Source of the DNA: Streptomyces sp. WMMC500
GTDB lineage: Bacteria; Actinomycetota; Actinomycetes; Streptomycetales; Streptomycetaceae
DNA: 64,000 nt
NCBI RefSeq assembly: GCF_027497195.1
Contig: NZ_CP114905.1
Span: forward strand, 2,528,001-2,592,000
Direction: 5' to 3'
Shown: one piece after another, positions 44,392-53,208 of the stretch
Numbering within the stretch: the first letter of the stretch is position 1
Layout: every line of letters begins with the position of its first letter
Notes under the pieces: generated by a model
What the model saw: only the letters and a program-made list of their open reading frames with translations
Told to the model about the DNA's origin: nothing
Databases searched by the model: none
Translations under genes and position numbers: made by a program

Positions 44392-45396
44392 TCATTCCGC
44401 GACATGGGCCGGCTGACGGTCCTCGCACACCTCGGGCGGCAGGTTTCTGTAGTCCCGTGGCGGTACCCCGTAGGTGGCCCGGAACAGGCGGCTGAAGTTC
44501 ACGGGGTTGGTGAACCCCCAGCGGGCCGCGATGGCCTGGACCGGGCGGGCGTGCAGGCGGGGGTTGGCCAGATCGAGACGGCAGCGTTCCAGGCGGCGGT
44601 GGCGGATCCAGGCCGCCGGGGAGGTGCCGTCCTCGGCGAGCAGCCGCTGGAGGCAGCGTCCGGAGATGTGGTGTGCCGCCGCGACCGACCGGGGGGTGAG
44701 GTCCGGGTCCGTGAGGTGGCGTTCGACGAACGCGATGACCCGGGCCCGCAGAGCGGTTCTGCGGGCCTCCGGGCTCAGCGCTTCCTCCGCCTCCAGGAAG
44801 CGGGACACCACCGCCGCCAGGAGGTCCAGGGTCACCGACGCGAGTGCGGGCACCTCGGCCGGGACGAACTCCCCGGCGCGGGCGTCGAGGTCGGCCAGCC
44901 AGCGGGTGAACAACCCGCCCATGCCGCGGCGTCCGTCGATCCGGGTTCCGAGTACCTGCCGCATGGTCCTTTCCGGCAGCGGCATCATGCCGCGGGGAAA
45001 CTGCACGGTCACGTGCGACCAGCCGACCGGAACGGCGTGGACCTCACCCCGGTAGGGATGGCTGCTGTCCATCACCACCAGGTCGCCGGCGCGCAGTGCC
45101 GTGTCCCGTCCCGCCAGGGAAAGCACTCCCTCCTGCCGGAGAAAGTAGTTGACCTGGTACGCCTCGGGGTCGCCCTGCCGGATCGACTTCGGGGTCCGCA
45201 CGATCTCCAGGTGTGGAAAGGACATCGTGGAGAGCTGAAGTTCCCCCACGTCCAGGGTCCGCATCCGGGCGCGGAAATCGTCCTGACGGTCACTGCGTAA
45301 TCGGCTGGGCATGTGCGATCGGCTGGTGATGTCAGCGAACAGGTCGAATCGCTCCGACGCCGTTACGGCCTCCGTACTGAATTCCGTCACCAGCAT
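44392..45396 (-). CDS. AraC-family transcriptional regulator
   Basis: This 334-residue regulator has an N-terminal AraC-binding-like (AraC_binding_2) cupin region (DDFRARMRTLDVGELQLSTM, then YQVNYFLRQEGVLSLAGRDT) and a C-terminal AraC helix-turn-helix pair (HISGRCLQRLLAEDGTSPAA, then IAARWGFTNPVNFSRLFRAT and YGVPPRDYR). The ATG at 45396 opens MLVTEFSTEAVTASERF, a common start for this group. The ligand is unknown. It is convergent with the upstream EEP gene and followed downstream on the other side by a methyltransferase gene on the same strand. Confidence 0.9.
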   Translation of the reverse strand: MLVTEFSTEAVTASERFDLFADITSRSHMPSRLRSDRQDDFRARMRTLDVGELQLSTMSFPHLEIVRTPKSIRQGDPEAYQVNYFLRQEGVLSLAGRDTALRAGDLVVMDSSHPYRGEVHAVPVGWSHVTVQFPRGMMPLPERTMRQVLGTRIDGRRGMGGLFTRWLADLDARAGEFVPAEVPALASVTLDLLAAVVSRFLEAEEALSPEARRTALRARVIAFVERHLTDPDLTPRSVAAAHHISGRCLQRLLAEDGTSPAAWIRHRRLERCRLDLANPRLHARPVQAIAARWGFTNPVNFSRLFRATYGVPPRDYRNLPPEVCEDRQPAHVAE

Positions 45397-45710
45397 GCCG
45401 ACCCCATCCCCCGAGCGGTTCACAGCAGCGCGCACATGCGTCAGCCGGCCCGCCGGCTTTCGTGGGCTGTGCAGTGAAGACGCCGGGCGCAGACGCATGG
45501 CTGGCAGACGCCGATAATGTTCACCGCGCCGCCGGGTTGACAAGACGGATCGGCGTTCGAGTGTGTTCGGAACGTGGCTCACAGCAGCCGGCCGCGGCGC
45601 ACGGCACACCGGCCGCACGGTTCCACGCGCGCGTTGCGTGCGGGGTGGCCCGGCGGGCGCGCGGGCCGGGCGGCGGGTGACCGACGGGTAGACGACCGCA
45701 CCCGCGCTGT

Positions 45711-46586
45711 TCAGGGCTTCCTGGCGATCAGGCCCAGGCACGAGGCCTCGGCGTCGGTGTAGAGCGGCGCCGACGGGGCGTCGGAGGTGTCCGCGGGCCA
45801 GCGGTTGACGGGCAGGATGCCCGGCGGCAGCAGCTCCAGGCCGAGGGCGTCGACCAGTTCGGCGAGCTCCCGCTGGTCGCGGGCCTGCGCGGGCAGCCCC
45901 TGGCTGTGGTAGAGCCGGGCGGCGGCGTCGACCTCGTCGGGGGCGAACTCCGCCGTGATGTGGCTGAGGATGAGGTGACTGCCGGAGGGCAGCGGGTCCA
46001 GCAGGGCGGAGACGATGCGCCGCGGGTCGTCCTCGTGGGTGATGAAGTGCATGATCGCCACGAGGTTGAGGGCCACCGGCCTGGCCAGGTCGAGGGCCGG
46101 GTCCGGGCCGGCCATGCAGGGGTGGCCGAGGACGGTCTCGGGGCGGCGCAGGTCGCCCTGGATGTAGTCGATGCGGCCCTCCGCGGTGGAGTTCATCAGC
46201 GCGCGGGCGTGGGCGAGCACCACGGGGTCGTGGTCGGTGTAGAGGATGCGCGCCTCCGGCCGTACGGCCTGGGCGATCTCGTGGACGTTCGGTGAGGTCG
46301 GGATGCCGGTGCCGATGTCCAGGAACTGGTCGACCCCGGCCGTGGCCAGGCGCTCGACCGCCAGGTGCATGAAGTGCCGGTTGGCGCGGGCGAACTTGCC
46401 GACGCTCGGCCAGACCGCGACGACCCGCTCGGCGGTCTCGCGGTCCGGCATGTAATGGTCCTTGCCGCCCAGGTAGTAGTCGTACATGCGGGCCGTCTGC
46501 GGCTTCGTGAAGTCGATCTCGGGCGGGGTCCAGGACGTCCCGGCCGCGGTGCTCAGCCAGGCCGCCTCGCCGTTCTCGGTGGTCAC
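45711..46586 (-). CDS. SAM-dependent methyltransferase (DUF574)
   Basis: This 291-residue protein is of the DUF574 family common in Streptomyces. The N-terminal IDFTKPQTARMYDYYLGGKD, then FARANRHFMHLAVERLATAG are characteristic. The SAM site is QFLDIGTGIPTSPN, with the acidic residue in ILYTDHDPVVLAHARAL, and DLRRPETVL follows. Substrate and function are unknown. GGAG lies five bases before the GTG at 46586. It is divergent from the PIG-L gene. Confidence 0.88.
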   Translation of the reverse strand: MTTENGEAAWLSTAAGTSWTPPEIDFTKPQTARMYDYYLGGKDHYMPDRETAERVVAVWPSVGKFARANRHFMHLAVERLATAGVDQFLDIGTGIPTSPNVHEIAQAVRPEARILYTDHDPVVLAHARALMNSTAEGRIDYIQGDLRRPETVLGHPCMAGPDPALDLARPVALNLVAIMHFITHEDDPRRIVSALLDPLPSGSHLILSHITAEFAPDEVDAAARLYHSQGLPAQARDQRELAELVDALGLELLPPGILPVNRWPADTSDAPSAPLYTDAEASCLGLIARKP

Positions 46587-46829
46587 ATGCGCTCCGGTTA
46601 CGCCGTCAGATGATCCGAACTCTGTCACACGAGGTGCGGCTTGTCTCGGACTTCCCTTCCCCCGAGGGCAGTTGGGCACACCGCGGGCGGCGGCGGTGCC
46701 CGGCGCTCGACGTCCAGTTGACAAGATGTCCTGACAAACCTCTTGCCCCGGCTCCCGGACTGGCATAGAACGGTCGGTCGTGAGCCTCATCGAGCGGGGC
46801 TCACCACGTACGTCAAGGGGAGGCCATCG

Positions 46830-48734
46830 GTGACGAACTCGGCGCAGGGGGACAGAACACGGGGCGAGGGGACGCGGCCCGGACGGGCGCAGGACGCGGG
46901 CGGGCCGGGGCCGAGCCGGCGGGTCGTGTCGGCGGCGCTGGTGTCCGGCGTCGTGGGCACGGCGCTGGGCGCCACCGCGCCCTCCGCGTGGGCGGACGAG
47001 TGGAGCGTGCCGCGCCCGCGCCGGGCGCCGCGCGGTCGCCACGGCCGCGCCCGCTCCGCCCATAACGATGTGCTCTTCGTCGGCGCGCACCCGGACGACG
47101 AGGCCGGCAACCTCTCGACCTTCGGGCAGTGGCGCGAGCGGTACGGGCTGAGCACCGGCGTGCTCACCGTCACCCGCGGCGAGGGCGGCGGCAACGCGGT
47201 CGGCCCGGAGGAGGGTCCGCCGCTCGGGCTGATCCGGGAGGACGAGGAGCGCAAGGCGGTCGGCCTCGCCGGCATCGACAACGTCTACTACCTCGACAAG
47301 CCGGACTTCTGGTACACGCTCTCCGGCCCGCTGACGGCCGCGATCTGGGACGCGGACGACACGCTGGCGCGCATCGTCCGGCTGATCCGCGCCACCACGC
47401 CCGACACGGTCGTGACCATGGACCCGCGCCCCTTCAACCAGCACGGCGGCCACCAGTTGTCCGCGCGGCTGGCGATCGAGGCGTTCTTCCTCGCCGGCGA
47501 CCCGCGCGCGTTCCGCTCGCAGATCACCCGCGAGGGCTACCGCCCGCACCGGCCGCGGCTGCTGCTCGCGCAGAACTACGGCTTCGGCGACCTCCTCGGC
47601 CCGGACGCGCCCAAGCAACGGCGTACGGACCGCGCAAGCGGCCTGCCGGTCTTCGGCGTCTTCTCCGGCGTGCGCAGCGAGGAGCACGGCACGAGTTGGG
47701 CGCAGGTGGAGCGGGACGCCGCCCGCACGTACGTCACGCAGGGCTGGGCGGCGAGGCCGCCGCAGGTGCCGACCGACCCGGAGGAGCTGGGCTCCGACTG
47801 GTACACGGTGCTGGCGGCGAACGGCAGGGCCGTGAAGTCGAAGGTGCGCCCGCAGGGCGAGCTGCGCCCGCTGTACGCGGAGTTCCGCGACTGGACCGAG
47901 CGCGTCGGCCTGCCCTGGCTGGCCAACGACGCGCAGCCGGCCTACCCCGGGGCGCCCGCCACGACGATCCCCGAGGTCGCCACCGCCCCCGTGCTCGACG
48001 GCGTGGAGCGCGCCGGCGAGTACCCGGGTCCGGAGCTGCCGCTGGTGCACTGGGAGGGCGAGGAGGCCGGCGACCAGGACGTCTCGGCCACCGCGAAGCT
48101 GTCGCGGCACGGGGACGACCTGTACGTGTTCGTCAAGGTCGTCGACGACCGCAGGGGCACGGCGCTGGAGGAGAGCGACGCCAAGCGCCACTGGCGTACG
48201 GACGCCGTGGAGATCACCCTCGACCCGCGCGGCGACGCCGACGACACCTCGACCACGTTCAAGACGGGCATCTTCCCGTACACCGCGAACGGCGGCGGCG
48301 CGGCGGCCGAGCGTGACGGCGACAACCGGCAGGGCCCGGCGGCCACCACGGCGCCCGGGATGCGGGTGGTCTCGGCGGTCTCGGACCCGTACCGCGGCTA
48401 CACGATCGAGGCGAAGATCGCGCTGGCCGACCTGCCGGCCGCCGCGGACCCGGCGAAGTTCGCGCTCAACGTGCTCGTGTACGACTCGGACACCGAGGAC
48501 AAGACGGGCCAGACCCGGCTGGCGTGGTCCCCGTTCGGCAGCGCCCAGGCCGACCCGTACGTCTGGGGCAACGCGACGCTGGAGGGCTACACCCCGCCGC
48601 CGGAGCGGCCCACGGAGCCGGCGGAGCCGGAGATCCCGAAGGACGCGGCGCGCAGCGAGGACTCCCCGGCGTCGGTGGCGCAGTCGCGGCGCACGGGCGT
48701 CCCGCTGGCGGTCGGGCCGCGTCCCCGCCGCTGA
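46830..48734 (+). CDS. secreted PIG-L deacetylase with C-terminal CBM9-like domain
   Basis: This 634-residue protein has a Tat-like signal (PSRRVVSAALVSGVVGTALG, about 30-49). The PIG-L/LmbE deacetylase domain at about 80-280 has the zinc motif AHPDDE in LFVGAHPDDEAGN and the later His in NQHGGHQLSARLAIEAF. The C-terminal about 200 residues (VATAPVLDGVERAGEYPGPE, then DDLYVFVKVVDDR, then TDAVEITLDPRG, then KIALADLPA) resemble a CBM9/DOMON-like sugar-binding domain. The GTG at 46830 is six bases after GGGGAGG. The combination suggests an extracellular deacetylase acting on N-acetyl sugars of a polymer. Confidence 0.85.
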   Translation: MTNSAQGDRTRGEGTRPGRAQDAGGPGPSRRVVSAALVSGVVGTALGATAPSAWADEWSVPRPRRAPRGRHGRARSAHNDVLFVGAHPDDEAGNLSTFGQWRERYGLSTGVLTVTRGEGGGNAVGPEEGPPLGLIREDEERKAVGLAGIDNVYYLDKPDFWYTLSGPLTAAIWDADDTLARIVRLIRATTPDTVVTMDPRPFNQHGGHQLSARLAIEAFFLAGDPRAFRSQITREGYRPHRPRLLLAQNYGFGDLLGPDAPKQRRTDRASGLPVFGVFSGVRSEEHGTSWAQVERDAARTYVTQGWAARPPQVPTDPEELGSDWYTVLAANGRAVKSKVRPQGELRPLYAEFRDWTERVGLPWLANDAQPAYPGAPATTIPEVATAPVLDGVERAGEYPGPELPLVHWEGEEAGDQDVSATAKLSRHGDDLYVFVKVVDDRRGTALEESDAKRHWRTDAVEITLDPRGDADDTSTTFKTGIFPYTANGGGAAAERDGDNRQGPAATTAPGMRVVSAVSDPYRGYTIEAKIALADLPAAADPAKFALNVLVYDSDTEDKTGQTRLAWSPFGSAQADPYVWGNATLEGYTPPPERPTEPAEPEIPKDAARSEDSPASVAQSRRTGVPLAVGPRPRR

Positions 48735-48761
48735 CGCGCCTCCGCCGCTGACGCGCGCCCG

Positions 48762-48817
48762 CCGGGCGTACGGTCCGCGCCCCCGCCCGCCCGGCGGGGC
48801 GCGGGCCGTACGCCCGG
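48762..48817 (+). terminator. long hairpin after the PIG-L gene
   Basis: CCGGGCGTACGG and CCGTACGCCCGG pair at the ends, and CCGCGCCCC with GGGGCGCGG inside, with one mismatch between, around a 10- to 14-base loop. It starts 28 bases after the stop. Confidence 0.7.
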
Positions 48818-48860
48818 GCACCCCCGGGTCACGGGGCACCGCGCCGGTATCGTGAGCCGC

Positions 48861-50189
48861 ATGGTCACGGACACCAAGGACGCTCAGCGCGGCGAGGAGA
48901 TCCTCGCCGTCTTCGACTCCGCATTCGGCGAACTGCTCGCCGCCGATCCCGCCGCCTTCCGGCTGAAGTTCCGCAAGATGGCCGCCTCCGCGTTCGCCTT
49001 CTACCGCGGGACCGCCTGCCTCTACTACCACGACCTGGAGACCGGCGAGCGCGACGATCCGTTCCTGACCGAGCAGACCGGCCGGGTCTGGATCCACGGC
49101 GACCTGCACGCCGAGAACTTCGGCACGTACATGGACGCCAACGGCCGGCTCGTCTTCAACGTCAACGACTTCGACGAGGCGTTCGTCGGCCCGTTCACCT
49201 GGGACGTCAGGCGGCTGGCCGGCTCGCTGGCGCTCATCGGTTACACCAAGGCGCTCAGCGACGGGCAGATCTCCGGCCTCGTCCGCGCGTACGCCGACGC
49301 CTACCGGGAGCGCATCCGCGCGCTGGCCGCCGGCGCCAAGGACGACGAGGTGCCGCCCTTCACCCTCGACACCGCCACCGGACCGCTCCTCGGCGCGCTG
49401 CGCACCGCCCGCGCCCACACCCGCTTCGGGCTGCTGGAGTCGATGACGGAGGTACGGGACTTCGAGCGCCGCTTCACCTCCGGCGGCGGCGCCATCGAGC
49501 TGGACGCGGCCACCCGCGCCCGGGTGCTCGACGCCTTCGAGGGCTACCTGGAGACGCTGCCCTCCGGCAGCCGGGAGCGGCGGCCGGACGCGTACCGGGT
49601 GAAGGACGTCGTCGGCCGCCGGGGCATCGGCATCGGCAGCGCGGGGCTGCCGTCGTACAACATCCTTCTCGAAGGGCACAGCGACGCCCTGGAGAACGAC
49701 ATCGTCATCTACATGAAGCGCGGCCAGACCCCGGCCGTCGCCCGGCACATCACCGACCCGGCGATCCGCGGCTACTTCCGCCACGAGGGGCACCGCACGG
49801 TCATCTCGCAGCGCGCGCTGCAGGCCGCGTCCGACCCGTGGCTGGGCTGGACCGAGCTGGACGGGGCGGGGCAGTTGGTCGCGGAGGTCTCCCCGTACGC
49901 GGTGGACCTGGACTGGTCCGACATCGACGACCCGGAGCAGGCCGGGGCCGTCGTGGGCGACCTGGGGCGGGCGACCGCCACCATGCACGCGGCGGCGGAC
50001 GTGGACGAGAGCGGGCACTCGCTGGTGCCGTTCTCGACCGAGCGGGCGATCGACGCGGCGATCTCGGCGGACGCCGACGGGTTCACGGAGATGCTGGTGG
50101 ACTTCGCGCACGACTACGGCGTACGGGCGCGCCGCGACCACCAGATCTTCGTCGACCTCTTCCGCAACGGGCGGATCGCCGGCCTCTGA
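48861..50189 (+). CDS. DUF2252 family protein
   Basis: This 442-residue protein matches DUF2252. FYRGTACLYYHDLE, then the kinase-like HGDLHAENFG and VNDFDEAFVGPFTWDVRRLA are the signature, with QRALQAASDPWLGW and HARAH-type segments in the second half. The HGDLHxxN/DFDE pair resembles aminoglycoside-phosphotransferase-like catalytic and metal motifs, but activity has not been established for the family. Starts at GTG 48852 and ATG 48861 are both possible; neither has a ribosome site, so translation may be leaderless. Confidence 0.85.
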   Translation: MVTDTKDAQRGEEILAVFDSAFGELLAADPAAFRLKFRKMAASAFAFYRGTACLYYHDLETGERDDPFLTEQTGRVWIHGDLHAENFGTYMDANGRLVFNVNDFDEAFVGPFTWDVRRLAGSLALIGYTKALSDGQISGLVRAYADAYRERIRALAAGAKDDEVPPFTLDTATGPLLGALRTARAHTRFGLLESMTEVRDFERRFTSGGGAIELDAATRARVLDAFEGYLETLPSGSRERRPDAYRVKDVVGRRGIGIGSAGLPSYNILLEGHSDALENDIVIYMKRGQTPAVARHITDPAIRGYFRHEGHRTVISQRALQAASDPWLGWTELDGAGQLVAEVSPYAVDLDWSDIDDPEQAGAVVGDLGRATATMHAAADVDESGHSLVPFSTERAIDAAISADADGFTEMLVDFAHDYGVRARRDHQIFVDLFRNGRIAGL

Positions 50190-50212
50190 GCGACGGCACC
50201 CGGCGGGGAACA

Positions 50213-50241
50213 GGGCGCGCACGCGGACGGCGTGCGCGCCC
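50213..50241 (+). terminator. terminator after the DUF2252 gene
   Basis: GGGCGCGCACG pairs with CGTGCGCGCCC over a 7-base loop, 24 bases after the stop codon. Confidence 0.7.
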
Positions 50242-50259
50242 TGACGTGTACGCGTCCCC

Positions 50260-50286
50260 TTGACATCATTATTGGTCTGGACCAAC
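50260..50286 (+). promoter_or_regulatory. chitinase promoter with DasR-type operator
   Basis: TTGACA at 50260-50265 looks like a -35 element. Directly after it, 50271-50286 reads ATTGGTCTGGACCAAC, a near-perfect match to the dre consensus (AxTGGTCTAGACCAxT) of the GntR-family repressor DasR; TTGGTC and GACCAA are perfect arms. Streptomyces chitinase promoters carry this repeat in the same place. DasR is released by glucosamine-6-phosphate made from chitin-derived sugar. Confidence 0.8.
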
Positions 50287-50340
50287 CTGTCCCTCGCGCA
50301 CCCCCGCCAGGCCCCAACACCCCAAGCCACGGAGGCAGTT

Positions 50341-52200
50341 GTGGACCGTATCCTGCGCCTGTTCAGACACCGCTCCCGCCCGTCCGCTCCGCTCGCCCCG
50401 GTCGCCGCCCTGCTCGCCGCGCTCGCCCTGCTCGCCGGCGCGCTCTCCGGCACCGCCGCGGGCGCCGCCGCACCCGGGGCAGCCGCCGCCGAGCCCAACC
50501 TCGTCCGCAACGGCGGCATCGAGACCGGCCTCGACGGCTGGAGCTGCTCCGCCGGCAGCGGCTCGGCGGTCTCCAGCCCGGTGCACGGCGGCACCTCCGC
50601 CCTGCGGGTCCAGCCGTCGGCCAACGACCAGGGCCAGTGCACCCAGACCGTGCCCGTACGCCCCGGCTCGCAGTACGCGCTGAGCGGCTGGGTGCAGGGC
50701 TCGTACGCCTACCTCGGCGCCCGCGGCACCGGCACCACCGACGTCTCGGACTGGACCTCCTCCGCGAGCACCTGGACCGAGCTGAGCACGTCCTTCACCA
50801 CGGGACCGAGCACCACCTCGGTGACGATCTACGTGCACGGCTGGTACGGCCAGCCCGCCTTCCACGCCGACGACCTCACGCTCACCGGCCCCGGCGGCGA
50901 CCCGGGCACGATCCCCGCCGTCCCCTCCGGCCTGTCGGTCGACTCCACCACCGCCACCTCCGTCTCGCTGTCCTGGAGCGCGGTGAGCGGCGCGACGGGC
51001 TACACCGTCTACCGCGACGGCACCCGCGCCACCTCGGTGACCGGCACCTCGGCCACCGTCACCGGGCTGACCGCCGCGACCGCGTACCGCTTCGAGGTGG
51101 CCGCGACCAACGCCGCCGGCGAGTCCGCGAAGTCGGCCACGGTCAGCGCCACCACCCGGGACAACACCGGCAACCCCGGCGCCTCCCTGCCCGCCCACGC
51201 CCTCGTCGGCTACCTGCACACCAGCTTCGCCAACGGCTCCGGCTACACGCGCATGGCGGACGTCCCGGCGAGCTGGGACGTCATCAACCTCGCCTTCGGC
51301 GAGCCGACCTCGGTGACCTCCGGTGACATCCGCTTCCAGCTCTGCCCGCAGACCGAGTGCCCGAACGTGGAGTCGGCGGCCGAGTTCAAGGCGGCGATCG
51401 CGGCCAAGCGGGCGGCGGGCAAGAAGGTGCTGCTGTCCATCGGCGGCCAGAACGGCCAGGTCCAGCTCACCAGCACGGCCGCGCGCGACGCGTTCGTCCG
51501 GTCGGTGAGCGCCATCATCGACGAGTACGGGCTCGACGGCGTCGACATCGACTTCGAGGGCCACTCTCTGTCCCTGAACACGAACGACACCGACTTCAGG
51601 AACCCGACCACCCCGGTGATCGTCAACCTGATCTCGGCGCTGAAGTCGCTCAAGGCGAAGTACGGCGAGGACTTCGTCCTCACGATGGCGCCGGAGACGT
51701 TCTTCGTGCAGATGGGCTACCAGTTCTACGGCACCGGCCAGTGGGGCGGCCAGGACCCGCGCTGCGGCGCGTACCTGCCGGTGATCCACGCGCTGCGCGA
51801 CTCGCTGACGCTGCTGCACGTCCAGGACTACAACTCCGGCCCGATCATGGGGCTGGACAACCAGTACCACACCATGGGCGGCGCGGACTTCCACATCGCG
51901 ATGACGGACATGCTGCTCACCGGCTTCCCCGTCGCGGGCAACTCCGAGCGGTTCTTCCCGGCGCTGCGCCCCGACCAGGTGGCCATCGGGATGCCGGCCA
52001 GCCCCAACGCCGGCAACGGGCACGTGTCGACCGGCGAGGTGAACAAGACGCTGGACTGCCTGACGAAGGGCAGCAACTGCGGCTCGTACCAGACCCACGG
52101 CACCTGGCCCGCCATGCGCGGGCTGATGACCTGGTCGATCAACTGGGACCGGTTCAACAACTGGGAGTTCTCCCGGAACTTCGACGCCTACTGGCCGTAG
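50341..52200 (+). CDS. GH18 chitinase with CBM and fibronectin III domains
   Basis: This 619-residue secreted enzyme has a signal peptide ending near AAAEPNL. A carbohydrate-binding module at about 50-190 (NLVRNGGIETGLDGWSCSAG to WYGQPAFHADDLTL) follows, then one fibronectin type III domain at about 200-290 (VPSGLSVDSTTATSVSLSWS to AGESAKSATVS). The GH18 catalytic domain covers 300-619 with DGVDIDFEG, whose Glu is the acid. MAPETFFVQMGYQFY and QDYNSG are substrate-binding motifs. The GTG at 50341 is just after GGAGGC. The upstream DasR site fits chitin-dependent induction. Confidence 0.93.
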   Translation: MDRILRLFRHRSRPSAPLAPVAALLAALALLAGALSGTAAGAAAPGAAAAEPNLVRNGGIETGLDGWSCSAGSGSAVSSPVHGGTSALRVQPSANDQGQCTQTVPVRPGSQYALSGWVQGSYAYLGARGTGTTDVSDWTSSASTWTELSTSFTTGPSTTSVTIYVHGWYGQPAFHADDLTLTGPGGDPGTIPAVPSGLSVDSTTATSVSLSWSAVSGATGYTVYRDGTRATSVTGTSATVTGLTAATAYRFEVAATNAAGESAKSATVSATTRDNTGNPGASLPAHALVGYLHTSFANGSGYTRMADVPASWDVINLAFGEPTSVTSGDIRFQLCPQTECPNVESAAEFKAAIAAKRAAGKKVLLSIGGQNGQVQLTSTAARDAFVRSVSAIIDEYGLDGVDIDFEGHSLSLNTNDTDFRNPTTPVIVNLISALKSLKAKYGEDFVLTMAPETFFVQMGYQFYGTGQWGGQDPRCGAYLPVIHALRDSLTLLHVQDYNSGPIMGLDNQYHTMGGADFHIAMTDMLLTGFPVAGNSERFFPALRPDQVAIGMPASPNAGNGHVSTGEVNKTLDCLTKGSNCGSYQTHGTWPAMRGLMTWSINWDRFNNWEFSRNFDAYWP

Positions 52201-52230
52201 GACCGCGGGCCCGCCCGACGCGTGCCGGTC

Positions 52231-52275
52231 GCAGGCACGCGGGGCACGCGCGCCGCGCCCGCCCCGCGTGCCTGC
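52231..52275. terminator. terminator between chitinase and snapalysin genes
   Basis: GCAGGCACGCGGGGC pairs perfectly over 15 bp with GCCCCGCGTGCCTGC around a 15-base loop. Both convergent genes end within 120 bases. Confidence 0.8.
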
Positions 52276-52394
52276 GGGGCGGGCGCGGTCGGGCCGCCCG
52301 GCGCTGGGCCCGGGCCACCCGCCGGTCCCGTGTGGGGCCGGGACCGGGCTCGGCCGGCGTCCGGTTCCGGACGCGGCCGGGGACCGGGTCCGGC

Positions 52395-53021
52395 TCAGCC
52401 GAAGTTGCGGTCCACGCGGGCTGCTTCGTTCGCGTTCGGGTAGGCGTTGCGGCAGGAGGTCCCGGGGCCGCCGCCGGACATCAGTTCGCTGCACGGGCCG
52501 CTGTAGTTGTCCGGCAGGCCGAGGATGTGGCCGGTCTCGTGGGAGACGACGCGCAGCGAGTAGTACTGCTGGGTCTGGCGGAGGTCCAGGAAGACGTAGC
52601 CGTGGCCGCGGCCGTCCGTGACCGCGTGGCTGCCGCGCGGGTCGTTGCCCTGGCGGTAGCTGAAGTCACCGGAGCCCGAGGTCTCCGCGAGCGTGATGTT
52701 GGTGGTGGCGTCGTTCCATATCTGGGTGCTCTGGGCTATGTCACCCTGGTAGTTGGGGGCGCTCGCGTCGTTGTACGTGATGGTGACGGCCTGGAAACCG
52801 GGTTCTGCCGCCTGCTTCTCGCGCGCCTTCTCCCGGATCATCTCGAAGAAGGCCCGGTTCTCCGCCTGCTGCTCGCGGTCGTGCCCGGTGTACGCCGCGG
52901 TGGTGGTCCGCGTCGTCTGCCGGTCGTGGTGGTCGGCCGCGGGTGCCGGGGAGGCGGCCAGGCCGGTCAGCGCCAGGCCGAGGCCCAAGGCGGTGGAGAC
53001 CAGTCTTCCGGAGAGCTTCAT
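52395..53021 (-). CDS. snpA: snapalysin (small neutral protease, M7)
   Basis: This 208-residue secreted metalloprotease has a signal peptide (LVSTALGLGLALTGLAAS). The propeptide runs to about residue 75 and the M7 domain follows. The zinc motif HETGHILGLPD gives His161, Glu162, His165 and Asp171, the HExxHxxGxxD pattern in which Asp is the third ligand. Two cysteines at CSELM and TSCRN form the usual disulfide. The mature part is small, as in snapalysins (about 140 residues). It is divergent from a LysR-type gene, the classic arrangement for SnpA and its activator. Confidence 0.94.
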   Translation of the reverse strand: MKLSGRLVSTALGLGLALTGLAASPAPAADHHDRQTTRTTTAAYTGHDREQQAENRAFFEMIREKAREKQAAEPGFQAVTITYNDASAPNYQGDIAQSTQIWNDATTNITLAETSGSGDFSYRQGNDPRGSHAVTDGRGHGYVFLDLRQTQQYYSLRVVSHETGHILGLPDNYSGPCSELMSGGGPGTSCRNAYPNANEAARVDRNFG

Positions 53022-53208
53022 GGGGGTCTTCTCCTCACGAACGATTGGTCGGTCGGTCGGTGAGGAGTCTGCGGGCCGAGAGGTGGCCGGGGGCAGATCT
53101 CATCCGGTGATAGCGGCGGGCGATCCCACCCTGCCGACGCCCCCGGCCGGGGCGGAACGACGCATAGGTGTAGTGCCCCTGACAAATAATTGCGGTTATG
53201 CTCCCTGC

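Noticed and set aside
45711..50642. A 1643-codon open frame on the minus strand
   Set aside because: Only its last 291 codons (the DUF574 methyltransferase) show family motifs. The rest is antisense to the PIG-L and DUF2252 genes and is Arg/Ala/Gly/Val-rich, as expected for high-GC shadow frames.
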